Of a stretch of 64,000 nucleotides of DNA, positions 9,287 to 58,803 are shown piece by piece. Positions within the stretch are counted from its first letter, which is position 1. The number at the start of each line of letters is the position of its first letter. The stretch covers positions 22,414,715-22,478,714 of the forward strand of contig OX463829.1 in the NCBI GenBank assembly GCA_949825045.1, read 5' to 3'. Below the pieces are notes generated by a model. It saw only the letters and a program-made list of their open reading frames with translations. It did no database searches and was not told the origin of the DNA. The stretch is from Argyresthia goedartella (lineage: Eukaryota; Arthropoda; Insecta; Lepidoptera; Argyresthiidae). Position numbers and translations under genes: made by a program.

Positions 9287-11245
9287 TCACTTTTTTTGAT
9301 CTGAAGTGATATTTGGAATGTCTTCTGGAGAAGTTTCCTTAACCTTTGTATCTGCCTCCATGTCTTCCTTTGGTGGCTCGACCACTGTTTCTGCAACACT
9401 TAATGTAGTTGAAAGGCTTTCAATTTGAGGAGCTGGCTGTGGTAATTCTGAGTTAACATCACTTATGGAGTAATTGTCAGGTTGAATAGTGATTTTTGAA
9501 GTCACTGGTTTATCTTCTGGAATAACAGGCTTGCTTTCGACAACTGCTTCTTTGACTTGCTCAATTTCTTCATCCACTTTAATCACTTCTTCAACTTCCT
9601 TGATCACTTCTTTGGCTTCCTTTGTCATTACATCATCATCATCATCAAGTTTTGTCAAGACTTCATCTTCAACCTTTGTCAAGATTTCATCATCAACCTT
9701 TGTCAAGACTTCTTCATCAACCTTTGTCAAGACTTCGTCATCAACCTTAGTCAAGACTTCATCATCAACCTTTGTCAAGACTTCATCTTTAGTCATCTCT
9801 TCATCAATTTTTGTTATTTCATCTTCTGATTTAGGGATTATGTCTTCCGTTTTTTCTAAATGTTCTACCTTTCTCATTTCTTCATCTGATTTAGGGATTT
9901 CATCTTCCATTTTTTCTATATCTTCTGCCTTTGTCATTTCCTCAGAATTACTATCTGAAGGGTTTGATTCCTCATTACTAGCAATGTTGGGTTCACTGTC
10001 AGCTTTTGGTGAGTTGCTGTTACCATCTGTGACATCACTGGATGATGAACTCTCTTCACTTGACGTAGACACTTCTGAGATGAATTTTGTATCAATTTCT
10101 TCCTTATTAGAGTCAGAGCTGCTGTCATCAATCATTTGAGGTTGTGTTTGAGGTTGTTCTGTAACTGTGTGTAATATTTCTAGTTCCTTTGATTCTGTAA
10201 TCATAGTTTCTGTAGGAACTCTGACATTTGTATCAATTGGTTCTTCTTGTTTGGTATCAACATCAGACTCTAAAGAGGCTTGCCTGGAAAGTTTCTGTTC
10301 AGTCATTTCAGCATCATCTACTGTGATCTCAGGTATAACAAGTGGAGTGGACAACTTTGGTGGTACTAAAGATTCTGTGATACTTTCTGTTTCCATCTTG
10401 GGCTCCTCAGCAACTTCAGTTGGGGTTGTGACATCTACCTTTTCAGTCTGTGCCTCAGGACTTGGTTTCATAGATGCTATTAAAGGGTCATCACATTGTT
10501 TTATTTCTGGAGCGGTCTCTTCAGAGACACTTGGGTCTGGTGGAGTCACAGACTCGTACTGAGCAGCTTCTGTCATAGTAGCTGATTTCTCTTGCATTTC
10601 AGCCATTGTATGGTCTTGTTTAGCTTGCAGTCGAACACTAATATCATCAACAGATATATGCGTATCCGACGATCCAGGTTGGGGTTCAGAGCTCTGTTGT
10701 TGCTTGGCATTCTCTTTCCATGACATGTCTTCCATCTCAACATCTACATTATACTCAGAATTGTTGTCAGACCCATTCACTATTCGCTCTAAAGGCTCTC
10801 CATTTTCTAGCTCTGCATTGCGTTGCATCCCTGGTTCCCTTGTGCTAACAACTAGAATATTCTTTTCTACAGCTCTCATAAACTTATCAATTCTATTGTA
10901 TTGTTTCCGAGGAAAAGTGAGGAGCTCGCAGATTCGTTGTACGGTGAATGGGGCGGCAGTAAATGAGTCCAGACGTTCCAGGAGACTGTTCTTCATGACA
11001 TCATAGTTAAACGGGTCTACATTGGGGTAAGGCGGTATGTCCAGGCCGGGCGTTGTCTCGTAGAAGTCTGTAATCACGTTTAGAAGTTTTTCCTTAAACA
11101 AGCTCTTGACAAGCGCCCACTGGTAGACAGGGTCGCCGGTGCGGGCAACGTACGCCAAATACTCGTTGAGCTCCTGAGGGATTGTCTTCGGTTTCCGCTT
11201 ACAGAACTCTTCAAGGTAGTTCATTATTTCTTCCGCATTCTCCAT
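9287..11245 (-). CDS. Serine/threonine-protein phosphatase 4 regulatory subunit 2
   Basis: The regulatory subunit of the PP4 holoenzyme (PP4C-R2-R3), which acts in DNA-damage recovery, centrosome and splicing-linked functions. The single uninterrupted frame encodes 652 residues. The first 150 or so residues are the conserved PPP4R2 domain: MENAEEIMNYLEEFC at the start, PFTVQRICELLTFPRKQY near 105-122, and DKFMRAVEKNILVVS just after. The rest is an acidic, Ser/Thr/Glu-rich, probably disordered tail, as in other family members. Within it, around residues 484-535, sits a tandem 8-residue repeat of the type DDEVLTKV. I start at ATG 11245 because the open frame upstream begins with a TTG and homologues start MEN. 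Stop is TGA at 9287-9289. The lack of introns is notable next to split neighbours; it could be ancestral or from retroposition, but the conserved frame argues for a working gene. Confidence 0.93.
   Translation of the reverse strand: MENAEEIMNYLEEFCKRKPKTIPQELNEYLAYVARTGDPVYQWALVKSLFKEKLLNVITDFYETTPGLDIPPYPNVDPFNYDVMKNSLLERLDSFTAAPFTVQRICELLTFPRKQYNRIDKFMRAVEKNILVVSTREPGMQRNAELENGEPLERIVNGSDNNSEYNVDVEMEDMSWKENAKQQQSSEPQPGSSDTHISVDDISVRLQAKQDHTMAEMQEKSATMTEAAQYESVTPPDPSVSEETAPEIKQCDDPLIASMKPSPEAQTEKVDVTTPTEVAEEPKMETESITESLVPPKLSTPLVIPEITVDDAEMTEQKLSRQASLESDVDTKQEEPIDTNVRVPTETMITESKELEILHTVTEQPQTQPQMIDDSSSDSNKEEIDTKFISEVSTSSEESSSSSDVTDGNSNSPKADSEPNIASNEESNPSDSNSEEMTKAEDIEKMEDEIPKSDEEMRKVEHLEKTEDIIPKSEDEITKIDEEMTKDEVLTKVDDEVLTKVDDEVLTKVDEEVLTKVDDEILTKVEDEVLTKLDDDDDVMTKEAKEVIKEVEEVIKVDEEIEQVKEAVVESKPVIPEDKPVTSKITIQPDNYSISDVNSELPQPAPQIESLSTTLSVAETVVEPPKEDMEADTKVKETSPEDIPNITSDQKK
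9638..9795 (-). repeat. 24-bp coding minisatellite in PPP4R2
   Basis: About six copies of a 24-bp unit ('tttgtcaagacttcatc' on the plus strand) encode successive DDEVLTKV-like octapeptides. The period is a multiple of three, so the frame is kept. Confidence 0.85.
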
Positions 11246-11705
11246 ACTGTTTCTCAATTAGCTGTAGCACCACGAGAAACAAAGACAATGTGCACAAATT
11301 GTAAATTATCGAAATAGTCAAACAACAAGCAAAGCTAATGCTGCCTAGCTAGCTGTCTGCAGCACAGCAGTCAGACATATCGAGATACGTATGCTGTCTG
11401 TGGCTGAGTTGCTGGCTAACGCACGAATTCATTCATTCGGTGTTTTTTTTTATACAGATGCTTTGCTGTGAAAAACCGGGTTTTATCGATACAAATTTGA
11501 CAGTTGTGTACGTTCTTCATTAGGTTAATAAACTGTGAAAGGGCTGTATCGGAGCCGTAAAATTATAAAAATTAAACTGTCAAAGTGACATTTGTTTGTC
11601 ATTTACTATTTATTTTTCGTCTACATTCTATTCCGTAATTTTTTTGTGTGGTGTTGTTTACTTTAATAAATAACCAGCTAAAAGCCTCTCTAGCATACCA
11701 CCAAA
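11246..11705. promoter_or_regulatory. Shared head-to-head promoter region of PPP4R2 and Glrx5
   Basis: Only 460 bp separate the two divergent start codons, so both promoters must lie here. A palindromic TATCGATA at 11484-11491 matches the Drosophila DRE core bound by DREF at housekeeping promoters. I see no convincing TATA box. Promoter activity is inferred from position; the motif is seen. Confidence 0.65.
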
Positions 11706-11964
11706 ATGACTGCTCTACTAAGAAGGAACCTCATCTCGATTTATAGCAACACGTTGAAATTATCATCCCGTACTTTCGCCGACGACGTTGGAATCAAAGA
11801 AAAGATAGAGAAAATAGTGAAAGATAACAAAGTTGTGGTATTCATGAAGGGTGTTCCTGATGCTCCTCGATGTGGATTTAGTAATGCCGTGGTTCAGATC
11901 ATGAGGATGCATTCGGTGCCATACGAAAGTCACGATGTACTAGCGGACGAAAATCTTAGACAAG
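11706..11964 (+). CDS. Glrx5 exon 1
   Basis: Presequence plus the first half of the domain, including the CGFS site. It ends CAAG|gttaga, a slightly weak but canonical GT donor. Confidence 0.95.
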
Positions 11965-12335
11965 GTTAGAATAATTATCATTTATTACTCACATTTCTAG
12001 TTGTATATCCAATGCCTATTGATTACAGACACTGGTACTTACTAATTTAAAATTCCTAAGTATGTCGATAAGGGGGCGTTACCATTATTTTCTTCTTTTA
12101 CTGACATTAAACTGTGCCAATAAAAATAATCTTACCACTTTGCATGGTTGCAGGAGTTAAAGACTATTCAAGTTGGCCGACAATACCTCAAGTTTTCATC
12201 AATGGGGAGTTTGTCGGAGGCTGTGACATCATGCTGCAGATGCATCAGTCAGGTGAATTAGTCGAGGAACTTAAGAAGGTAGGAATTAAGAGTGCTCTGC
12301 TTGCTGCCGAGGAGACAAAAAGCCAGGAGAAGTAG
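11706..12335 (+). CDS. Glutaredoxin-related protein 5, mitochondrial (monothiol)
   Basis: A CGFS-type monothiol glutaredoxin that carries [2Fe-2S] clusters in mitochondrial iron-sulfur assembly. The join 11706-11964 plus 12154-12335 encodes 146 residues, close to the family's usual ~150. Residues 1 to about 27 ([20 protein letters not shown]...) are rich in Arg, Ser and Leu with almost no acid, fitting a mitochondrial presequence. The domain shows [17 protein letters not shown] with the CGFS active site, [19 protein letters not shown] (TIPQVF and GGCD glutathione-binding loops), and a C-terminal helix. The split Gly codon G|GA joins the exons exactly at [17 protein letters not shown] lies at 12553-12558. 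The start ATG has 'ccaaaATG' context and is the only in-frame choice before the domain. Confidence 0.96.
12154..12335 (+). CDS. Glrx5 exon 2
   Basis: Follows 'catggttgcag'. Encodes [40 protein letters not shown] and the C-terminal tail, stop TAG at 12333-12335. Confidence 0.96.
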
Positions 12336-12552
12336 TACTAGTCTTCCTTTACCTAGGTATATTGCGATTTAGGAATAGGCAAGAGTCAAAGAAGAATTAT
12401 ATTGTTATCTCATGAACTGCAAAACTCTAGAGTGAAATTTTATTTGCAAATAGGTTCTTAAGGTTATTTGATTGTTTACTAAAGATGAAAATACCCAAAA
12501 ATGTAATGGGACCTGTGTATTTGGGAAAATTGTAACAAATTAAGTTATTTGA

Positions 12553-12558
12553 AATAAA
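12553..12558 (+). terminator. Polyadenylation signal, Glrx5
   Basis: AATAAA 218 nt after the stop codon, in an AT-rich 3' UTR. Confidence 0.6.
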
Positions 12559-12810
12559 TGTTAGTGAAGCAATTTGGTTTCAGTTTAAACTAATTATTTG
12601 ATGATATAAACCCACTAACATAGAATACCAACTATAATAGTAGGGTGAAAATTAATTACTCCTAGTTAGATGGGGAAGAATTTCCTGGGTTGGATAAGTA
12701 TTGAAGAGTTTTCAGGGTTGCAATGCTACCTGAAATAATCTAGATCACCAAGGTTTTACCAAAGCTAGTAAATTATAGGAATGAAAGATTTTCTTGTAGT
12801 TTTAGAGCTC

Positions 12811-12816
12811 TTTATT
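12811..12816 (-). terminator. Candidate polyadenylation signal, Actn
   Basis: TTTATT on the plus strand reads AATAAA for the minus-strand gene. It is the last good candidate before the facing Glrx5 3' end. Its use is inferred. Confidence 0.35.
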
Positions 12817-13745
12817 AACTTAGCTGTACATTCGAGTTAGTATATTTTGGGCACATATTTCATTCTTAGCCTACATATCATTGTCTCTTCATACAATTGC
12901 TTGGATTACAATGCAGTCATTGTTAAGACAAAAAAATATGGCAGATCATTTTATTCTGAGTACTCAATCCACAATACTCATAGAAATGATAAATCAAATA
13001 AAATTCTAATGATAATCAGATGATAATAAATAGATGCAGGCAAGCTATGGCAATCTATGATATAAATAATTTGTGTGGCACTTCCCTGCAACATTTATAA
13101 TTTAGAAATCATGTAAAGAACTAATTCAAAATACCATAATTTCTAGTGGCAGTAAAAATATATTGAACTTGTATAAATAAGTGTTTACTTAGGAATAAAA
13201 AAATATAACAAAAACATTGTCACATTCTGAGTGAGTCTTATTTGGTGTCACACATTAGTCAAGCTAACATTAGCACCATTTCGTCTTACAAATAACATTT
13301 TTTTGTGACTTCCCTGAGAATTTCATATAAAAGTTAAAAATACCTAATTACTAAATGTATAAATAGTGTGGTCTAAACATAGATGATTCTCTGATTTGAG
13401 CCAAAAGGTTAATGTTACATTAAAGAGAAGAGTTTTACGGTATGAAAGTTAATGGCATTTTTGGTTTGAAAATTGCACATATTTGTAATGAACTGCATTA
13501 GACACTATTCTCACAAAAATTGTTCGCCTTACATAAGTTATTTAGGGCAATTGATACAATAACTTGATGTAATGTAAATAACTTCTGTGCTCTCTCGTCG
13601 TCGAGACGTCACTGGTTTGGATCTTGGTCTGTATCGAGTTTGGTGTCCTTCTGTGAACTTCTTCAAAAAAAGGTGCATCCGATACCTTCCTTACTGGTAA
13701 TGGTTGATGGTGATGGCCGATGATAAGACTTACAGTCCCTGAGAC
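12817..13745 (-). other. Candidate spliced 3' UTR exon of Actn
   Basis: Reading the minus strand, 'tttctatttagatacag' ends at 13746 and could be the acceptor paired with the donor GTAAGC that touches the Actn stop codon. A 3' UTR exon from 13745 down to the AATAAA near 12811 would result. This is an inference from splice-site-like sequence only; unspliced read-through is the alternative. Confidence 0.3.
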
Positions 13746-14575
13746 CTGTATCTAAATAGAAAGCAGTTTAGAAATTATATTTTAGATTAATTACATAGCT
13801 ACTCAAATATTTCTGTTGGAAATAAATAAAATGAGATCAGTATTTTCGGGTCTCCGCCCAAGATAGAATCATCTGGATGCCTGCCAATTTGTATCTTGAG
13901 CTTTGCCCTAGACACATTGAGAGTTATGCGAGTTTGAATGGTGTGCAAAAATATGTGGAACAAACATCATGAATGGGCTATTCAGATTATAATTACACTC
14001 AACTTGTACACCGTCGGCCAATCGAAACGCGAAATATTTAGATTCTGAGAAACTCGTGCTACATTGAGTGGAACCAATCCACGCAGTTCTAGCAGTTCCA
14101 GTAGTACCTACAAAATATCCCGATACCCTACTAGGGTAACCCTAACCATGTCTGACCATCCACTACCCGCCTAGCTCGGATGATGCCATCATCATTAGAA
14201 AAAAACAATTGTCCACTGTTGTAAGTGGCTTCTGTATGATATCACTTAAGTTAGGCGGGAAGCGGCGGATTAGATTATAGAAATAGCCTTTCCAAGTTAC
14301 TCTAGTTTGCTACAGTACCCTCCAATTGTATTAGGCGCGTGAAGCATACATCAGTGCCATAATCCAGCACACCTTGTGGTACACTTTATAATTAAACTTT
14401 TACACCTATAGATTTGAGCTTTGACATAGTGATTTCAGTTCATGTTTAGTTTTTCTGAATATCTCTAAAATCTCATTTTCTAAATAAACTTAAAAATAAA
14501 TTGCATCGGCTGCAATGAATAATGTACTCTGTGGTGAATCGACGAAATCAGAGTTTTTGCCCTAAGTCGCAGAGC

Positions 14576-14675
14576 ACAGAAAACATAAACTTAAGTACAC
14601 AGAAAATATTTAAAACATAAAATGTTGATCATTTTTTACTGTTAAAATCAGTATTTTTGATGTGCGATTAAAGCA
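14576..14675. repeat. Fragment of the 63 kb inverted-repeat element
   Basis: 'aacataaacttaagtacac', then 'aaaatatt' and, further on, 'atcagtatttttgatgtgc' match the arms and flank of the element at 63036-63897. The core is deleted. Confidence 0.5.
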
Positions 14676-14789
14676 TTTCATAGACAAGTTTTCAAGGGAC
14701 ATCACCATTCGCGCGCCCTTACAAAGCTGCGCTTTCTGCTGGTAATAAGTAAATTGAAGTTGAATTGAAAGCAGATATTTCATGCTTAC

Positions 14790-53433
<38,644 letters not shown>

Positions 53434-53640
53434 GGTCACCGCACTGACCGTCGGATTTCGATGTTCGTTCGACCCGATAACCGCGAACTCGAGTGTGTTA
53501 GTTCGCTCCACGTACTGCAAGAGGCAGCCGGCCGCTCGCCCGCTGCAAAGAGAGAGACTGACTGACGCACGCACGAGCGCCCTCCCTGTGGCGGCGTTCG
53601 GAAACTTCGACACGTTCCGTTACGCATAATCAACGAAATA
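53434..53640 (-). promoter_or_regulatory. Actn 5' UTR / core promoter region
   Basis: GC-rich DNA just upstream of the start codon. On the minus strand two overlapping arthropod initiator-like TCAGT sites occur (53557-53565), about 125 nt from the ATG. No TATA box is evident. Role inferred. Confidence 0.4.
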
Positions 53641-54449
53641 CGAAACCATTTGTCTCTGTATTATACACATATTATATCAATTACTCTTGAGAAATTCTTA
53701 TGAGGACATTATGTTTTTTTAAATAATGCTATTGTGAATTGTTGTATTATAACAAGGTATTCTTTAAATCAATAGAAATGTTTCAACGTGACGGTTTGGG
53801 AATGAATGAAACGAAACAAATAAAGTGGCCTGACATCCTGACAATCCTGTTTGACATATCGACATGACAGAGGCTCAGCTGGCTCAGTCAGGGTCAGCGC
53901 TAGTATCTTAATAGATGTCTGTGGTCAGGGCAGTTGGTGATGTTGGGTGGGTGATTAGATTAGACTAGGTATACAAATGTGAAATAAATGATTAATTCAT
54001 TGAATTTGATTTTTAATGTTGATTTGTTACAAAATAACTGACTAAAAATACTCAAACAAACTACTCGTAAATAATATTCCAGGATGTTTAAAAAGTAAAC
54101 AGAAGATAACCATATTTTTATACTTATTCATTTTTACACTTAAAGCTCAATATTTATAAACGTAAGAAACAAACAACTAAACAAATGTGTTCAACTGAAA
54201 CTTAAAATCACTTTATTTGTGGACTAAATATGAACGTAGGGCTCTAGTTTATGTTGGTTTAAGTAGAAGATAAACCTACTGTAGTGTTCTATAGAACATC
54301 TATAAAATTTATTTCTTATATTATGTTAAGATTATTAGATATGTATATATTAAGATTATTAGATATAAGATATTGTGAATTGTAACTATCGCTTGCAACA
54401 TGTCTCTGTCAGAGCTTCAGTGAGAGGTTAGCAGGAAAGGTTTACATCA
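53641..54449. other. AT-rich DNA upstream of Actn
   Basis: About 800 bp without a coding frame or repeat I can name. It separates the Actn start from the retrotransposon relic. Confidence 0.65.
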
Positions 54450-56620
54450 GCTCGCGCCTTGGTGGCGCGTCAGGATAGGAGCGATGTTGTTTTGGAGCGT
54501 GCCTTAGAGGTTAAAGAACGCTGCAATATCGTGTTGGAGTTGTGTGCTCAGGCCGAAGCTATTGACGGCTCTCCACAACCCAGATTCTACCGATTGATAG
54601 CAGATGTCACTCAGTGCTTCGACATGACCGCAAACACCACTCAGAAGGCTGCAGACATACCAAGAAAGCGCCAAGCTGGTCGTGTTGTTGATAGTAAGGC
54701 CCCCTCTTCAAGGTCCAGGTATCGACCTTCGATGGAGTTGTGAATGAATGAGTAAGTTTCATCAACTTGTTTGATAGCCTAGCCAAATCTTATAAGATGA
54801 CTTAGTTGATGTCAGCTTTACGGGGTGAAGCTAAGGAGCTGGTATCGCACCTGGCCGTAGCGGAGGCTATTACGAAATTGCCCGCCAGGTGTTGGTTAAG
54901 CGGTACCACAATAAGCGTAGGTTGGTTGACGCCCTGTTAAACGCTTATTCAGTACCCCAATGGTGACTAGTGGTGGTGCCATCCGGGCGGAAGTATTGAA
55001 CCCAATGTCGGTCACCAAAGCATTGGAGAATTTACCCGTGGGCGAATGGTCAAACCTACTAATAAACATTGTTTTGTCTCGCCTGAAAATGAACGTGCAG
55101 AGTAGATTTGAACAGTCGCACGGGAATCCGGCAAACGATTTACCCACATTCTCCGACCTGTTCGATTTCTTAGAAGAAGAGTCACAGGGCAGAGAATATG
55201 GTACTGTCAGTTAATCCCTCTCCGGAACCACAGATGGACGCTCCCAGGGGTGCTGTGAGCAAGGGGTTGCAACAGAGGAGGGAGGGGAGAAAACTGTTTG
55301 GTGCAGTCAGCTCATTGAGCCTAACCGGTGATGCCTGCCCATGTTGTAAACAAGTTAGCCATGTCATGGTGTCATGTAATACATTTAAGGAACAACGAGT
55401 TCAGGGACGGCGTCTAATTGGCAAGCAGCGAATCTGGTGCTTCAGGTGTCTAGGTCCGCATCTGGCGAAAGATTGCGCACGGGGAAGCACGTGTTCATTT
55501 TGGCGCCGTCCACACCATGAATCGCTCTCCATTAACTGGTCAAGGGTGGCCAGTAGGGTGAACAGGGACGTAAACAGGTACAAGACGACCGGGGCCGCTC
55601 AGAGGGCAGTACTCAGGGTCAAGTCATGGAGGCCCTGGATTTTCGGTTGCAACCTGGGAACGAATGGGAGCACACGCACACGGGCGGACCCAGGGGTGCC
55701 AGCAGGTGGGGTCACCAATACAGGGATGCAGTCAGGGTGAGGTCAAAGACTTTGTTCGGGCAAACATTGCAGGTGGTTCTCCGACCTAACAGGGCGCCGT
55801 TTATGTGAACCAGGCCGTCACGGGCGGGTGTCAGCGGACCTTCGAGCTGTGCACACGCGGTTCGGACGCCCCGCCTCGGGTGTACCTCGTTCGTCACGTT
55901 CCCATCGGTTGTCGCCCCCGCTCATGGAGTGTCCGCGGCTGGCCAGATTGAATTGAGCTAGCTGAAGGCTCTTCTGTCCCACATCTTAAGGGTTTTTGTT
56001 GCGAACCATGTTTCTCAGATTCGGTCTTCTGACGTCCCACTGACCTGGAGACATGCTCCAGGAGAGTTGAACCCGTCTGCAGAATTGGACGTTCAAAATT
56101 GAAGGGAGCTGTTGCGCGTCGCAACCCTTTTATTGATCCGGCTGGGTTGCTTCGGGTAGGAGGTATCGCAATGCGAATCTGCCGTATTTGGCTCGTCACC
56201 CACTACTGCTTCCTAAGGGGGGACAGTTAGTTGATTTGCTGGTGACTGATCGCCATATTAGGAATGTTCGCGCAGGCTATAACGCCTTGTTTGCCTGTAT
56301 CCACCAAAGCAGTTCATCTCGCGCTCGTTGCTGACCTCTTGACTGAAGATTTTATTATTTTCCGAAGGGGACTGCCAGCTTGTAGGTGCAGAACGAAATT
56401 TAAGAGAAGTAGTTAATTTTGAATGTAAATGGTATGGATATTGGATATAGGGAACCACCCTCTCCCGTCGGGGTATACAGTGGACCTTCAGTCCTCCTGG
56501 TTGCCGCATTTAGGGCGTCAGACCACGCTGACTTTTGAGGAACTCTCGATGTTGTTTTGTAAGGTACACGCGCATAAATGCATTCCGATTTATACTACTA
56601 GCGCTAATCGTGACGAAATT
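54450..56620 (+). mobile_element. Degenerate BEL/Pao LTR retrotransposon relic
   Basis: Fragments in element order: gag coiled region (54459-54743); the gag DUF1759-type segment broken by frameshifts (about 54800-55215); two CCHC-like knuckles (about 55335-55500); then, after a large deletion, the RNase H end and the block before the integrase zinc finger (about 56030-56280), a trace of the integrase core (about 56300-56400), and the integrase C-terminal 'TFEELS' region (about 56500-56600). Protease, reverse transcriptase and most of RNase H and integrase are missing, and several frame shifts and stops are present. No LTRs identified. It has much higher GC than its surroundings. Confidence 0.75.
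55335..55500 (+). pseudogene. gag zinc-knuckle region of the BEL/Pao relic
   Basis: Cysteines and histidines are spaced as paired zinc knuckles (CPCC...SH...C, then CFRCLGPHLAKDC). It lies in a frame cut off from the rest of gag, so it is not a working gene. Confidence 0.7.
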
Positions 56621-58084
56621 GCGAATAGGAACCGTTCGGTTCTAAACAATACAATTAAACAAACTAATCAATACACAAAAATTTATTGACCACATAAAAT
56701 TTTTCATTGAATAATGTTCTTGCTCATGCAAAATAACTAAGTCATATATTTGTATAAGTAGATACTTCAAGAGTTCACATTTCATTAACATATATTAACA
56801 TCCACAATCACAGGAAGGTTTAAAATTTCGGAATAGAAAACTTACTGAAACCATCAAAGATTGAACTGATATCATTAGTTCGTCAGTTTTTTATAAATGA
56901 AAATTGATTACCACAACTGGAACACTTCTCTGAGATACGTTTCAGGTGGATACAGATAAAGATACAGATCGGGTCATACATACATTGAACAAGAGTTCAC
57001 GACGATGCCGACGTATGACTGCCAGCTGACCAGCTGTCAAGAAATTTTGACAAAAGTGGTTTCCATTATAATAATATATGTATTTACCTATATCAATAAC
57101 CAGTGAGAAAATACATCATGCAATCGAGTCACCAACATGTAACATGTAATAAATTTACTATTTTCTTATCAGATAACGGCATGCAATAGTTCCAATGTTT
57201 TGAGCAAAATCATGATAAAGGAAACTGTGACACGTTCACAACAATAGAAAGTTTCATGTATATTTTTTACAAGTATAAAATTTTTACTGATAATTCAACC
57301 TTGCTTCTGTTATATTTTTGTTTGCCATGATACTAAATATATATTTTAATGTTTAGGCTACATTTTATATTTAACATCTATTTATTAAATTTATTTATTC
57401 AGACCCGTTTTGCCTGAGGTTCAAATGATGAGAAATTAATTAAAAGCTGCCAATTAAGAGATCAAGATAATTGAATATAGGCCCATGTAGGCATGGCCCC
57501 TTCTTGGTTTAGATTTAATACCATCAAGTAAACTTGCAGTTCAAGTTTATGTCCATAAAACATTATTGCTTATACAGTTCACGGGATATTCCAGAATTTC
57601 ATTAGCTGCAGCCCTTGGATATAAATATATTTTTCTGGCAACTAGGAAATGTATATATTTTTATTTATTTATCTTATACATCTCATCACATATACTTTAT
57701 TTATCTTTAATTCTTTTTGCAAAACGGGTCCTAACGGCACATAGGATTGAAAATTTACAGCTTTAAATATTAGAGTTAAAAATGTTATATATATATAACA
57801 GTTTAAATTGGTTCAGAAGATTTCACATTAACAAGTACATACAATACATACATGTATACGCATTATCAGTAAATGACCTTACATATACTTAGATTTGAGT
57901 CCGAGATATCCTATAGTACAAGTATTTCGGCTATTATAGACAGTCAGTTTCCAATTAATTACCTTGTAGACTGTAACCAGAAAAAGGAAAATAATAATAA
58001 TCAAAATACTTATTCATTAGATCGATTCCACCAATACCAATTATTGGACGTGGAAATTGAAATGAATTCAAGTATTGAAGGTGT

Positions 58085-58245
58085 ATAACATAACATAGCT
58101 TCACGCCTTTCCTCATACGGAGTGGCAGAGGCACAACTGTGCCCACTTTGAGCCAGTTATTCAATACTCCATTTTGCGTGACAGGGGGCTAGCCCATCGC
58201 TGCAGCAAAGGCGTAATGAAGGTTTCCTCACGATGCTTTTTACGT
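58085..58245 (+). repeat. Dispersed repeat ('agcttcacgcctttcctc' type)
   Basis: The order 'cttcacgcctttcctcatac', 'ggcagaggcacaactgtgcc', 'tgacagggggctagccc' resembles a repeat I associate with many lepidopteran genomes. Class unknown. Confidence 0.5.
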
Positions 58246-58773
58246 TGTGTTTTTGAAGGTGTATATATAACTGTATTTACCTACATATGTATGTTTAGTT
58301 AAAGCGGTTTGTATTAATATGTCGGATCATTGACTAACATCATTAATATAGTTCTTGAACACTGTTAATTAGTCTAACTAAACTATACATATAGTTTATA
58401 CCTATGTCAACATGAAATAAACTATATTTTTGTTTGACATTCAAGTAATTAAATACAACTTTTGCGTTATTGATATGATTCATCAGAACCTCAGCATCAT
58501 CAATCATCATTATTCAGAATCTCGATAAATATTTTGTAATTAAAAAAACAAACGTACTTTGACTTACTGCGTGTTTTGTGCGAATGAAATGAATTCATTG
58601 ACTACTTAATAATATTGCTGCTGAGTGAGGCTGCCTATACCTATTTTGAAACTGAGGATAAGTGACCATTGTGCTCATGATTCGTATTCTAAGGCGTCCC
58701 GTGACCAACTCATCTCCCGCTCCTATGTATGCGGGAGGCAAGGCGCATAGGCGCGATGCCTCGAATATTTTTG

Positions 58774-58803
58774 TTACCATGGCATAACCTTATGCCATGG
58801 TAA
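58774..58803. repeat. Perfect 14-bp-stem palindrome
   Basis: 'ttaccatggcataa', CC, 'ttatgccatggtaa'. It begins a repeat whose continuation 'taataaaattcaaaacct' recurs at 20193-20230, 20341-20372 and (diverged) 7181-7205. Confidence 0.9.

Larger units (their letters stand above)
12336..14789. other. Glrx5 3' UTR, then the 3' UTR region of Actn
   Basis: Glrx5 AATAAA is at 12553-12558. A minus-strand AATAAA (TTTATT at 12811-12816) could end Actn transcripts. A minus-strand acceptor-like 'tttagatacag' ends at 13746, and the Actn stop is followed at once by GTAAGC, so a spliced Actn 3' UTR is possible. A fragment of the 63 kb inverted-repeat element lies at about 14576-14675. No other gene is seen. 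Confidence 0.55.

Noticed and set aside
9489..10139. 216-residue plus-strand open frame rich in Ser and Thr
   Set aside because: It is the antisense shadow of the Glu/Ser-rich PPP4R2 tail, which has clear homology on the minus strand.
11246..11257. Four-residue extension of PPP4R2
   Set aside because: It would begin with TTG; the first ATG is at 11245 and matches the family's MEN start.
53434..53613. N-terminal extension of Actn upstream of ATG 53433
   Set aside because: The frame is open, but insect alpha-actinins start at the MMM, and the region looks like a 5' UTR with initiator motifs.
55198..55740. 180-residue plus-strand frame as a host zinc-knuckle gene
   Set aside because: The cysteine pattern and neighbouring fragments place it in gag of a decayed BEL/Pao element.
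57403..57731. Inverted 12-mers 'gacccgttttgc' and 'gcaaaacgggtc' as element ends
   Set aside because: The match does not extend beyond the 12 bases, and no target duplication or related copy is seen in the window.
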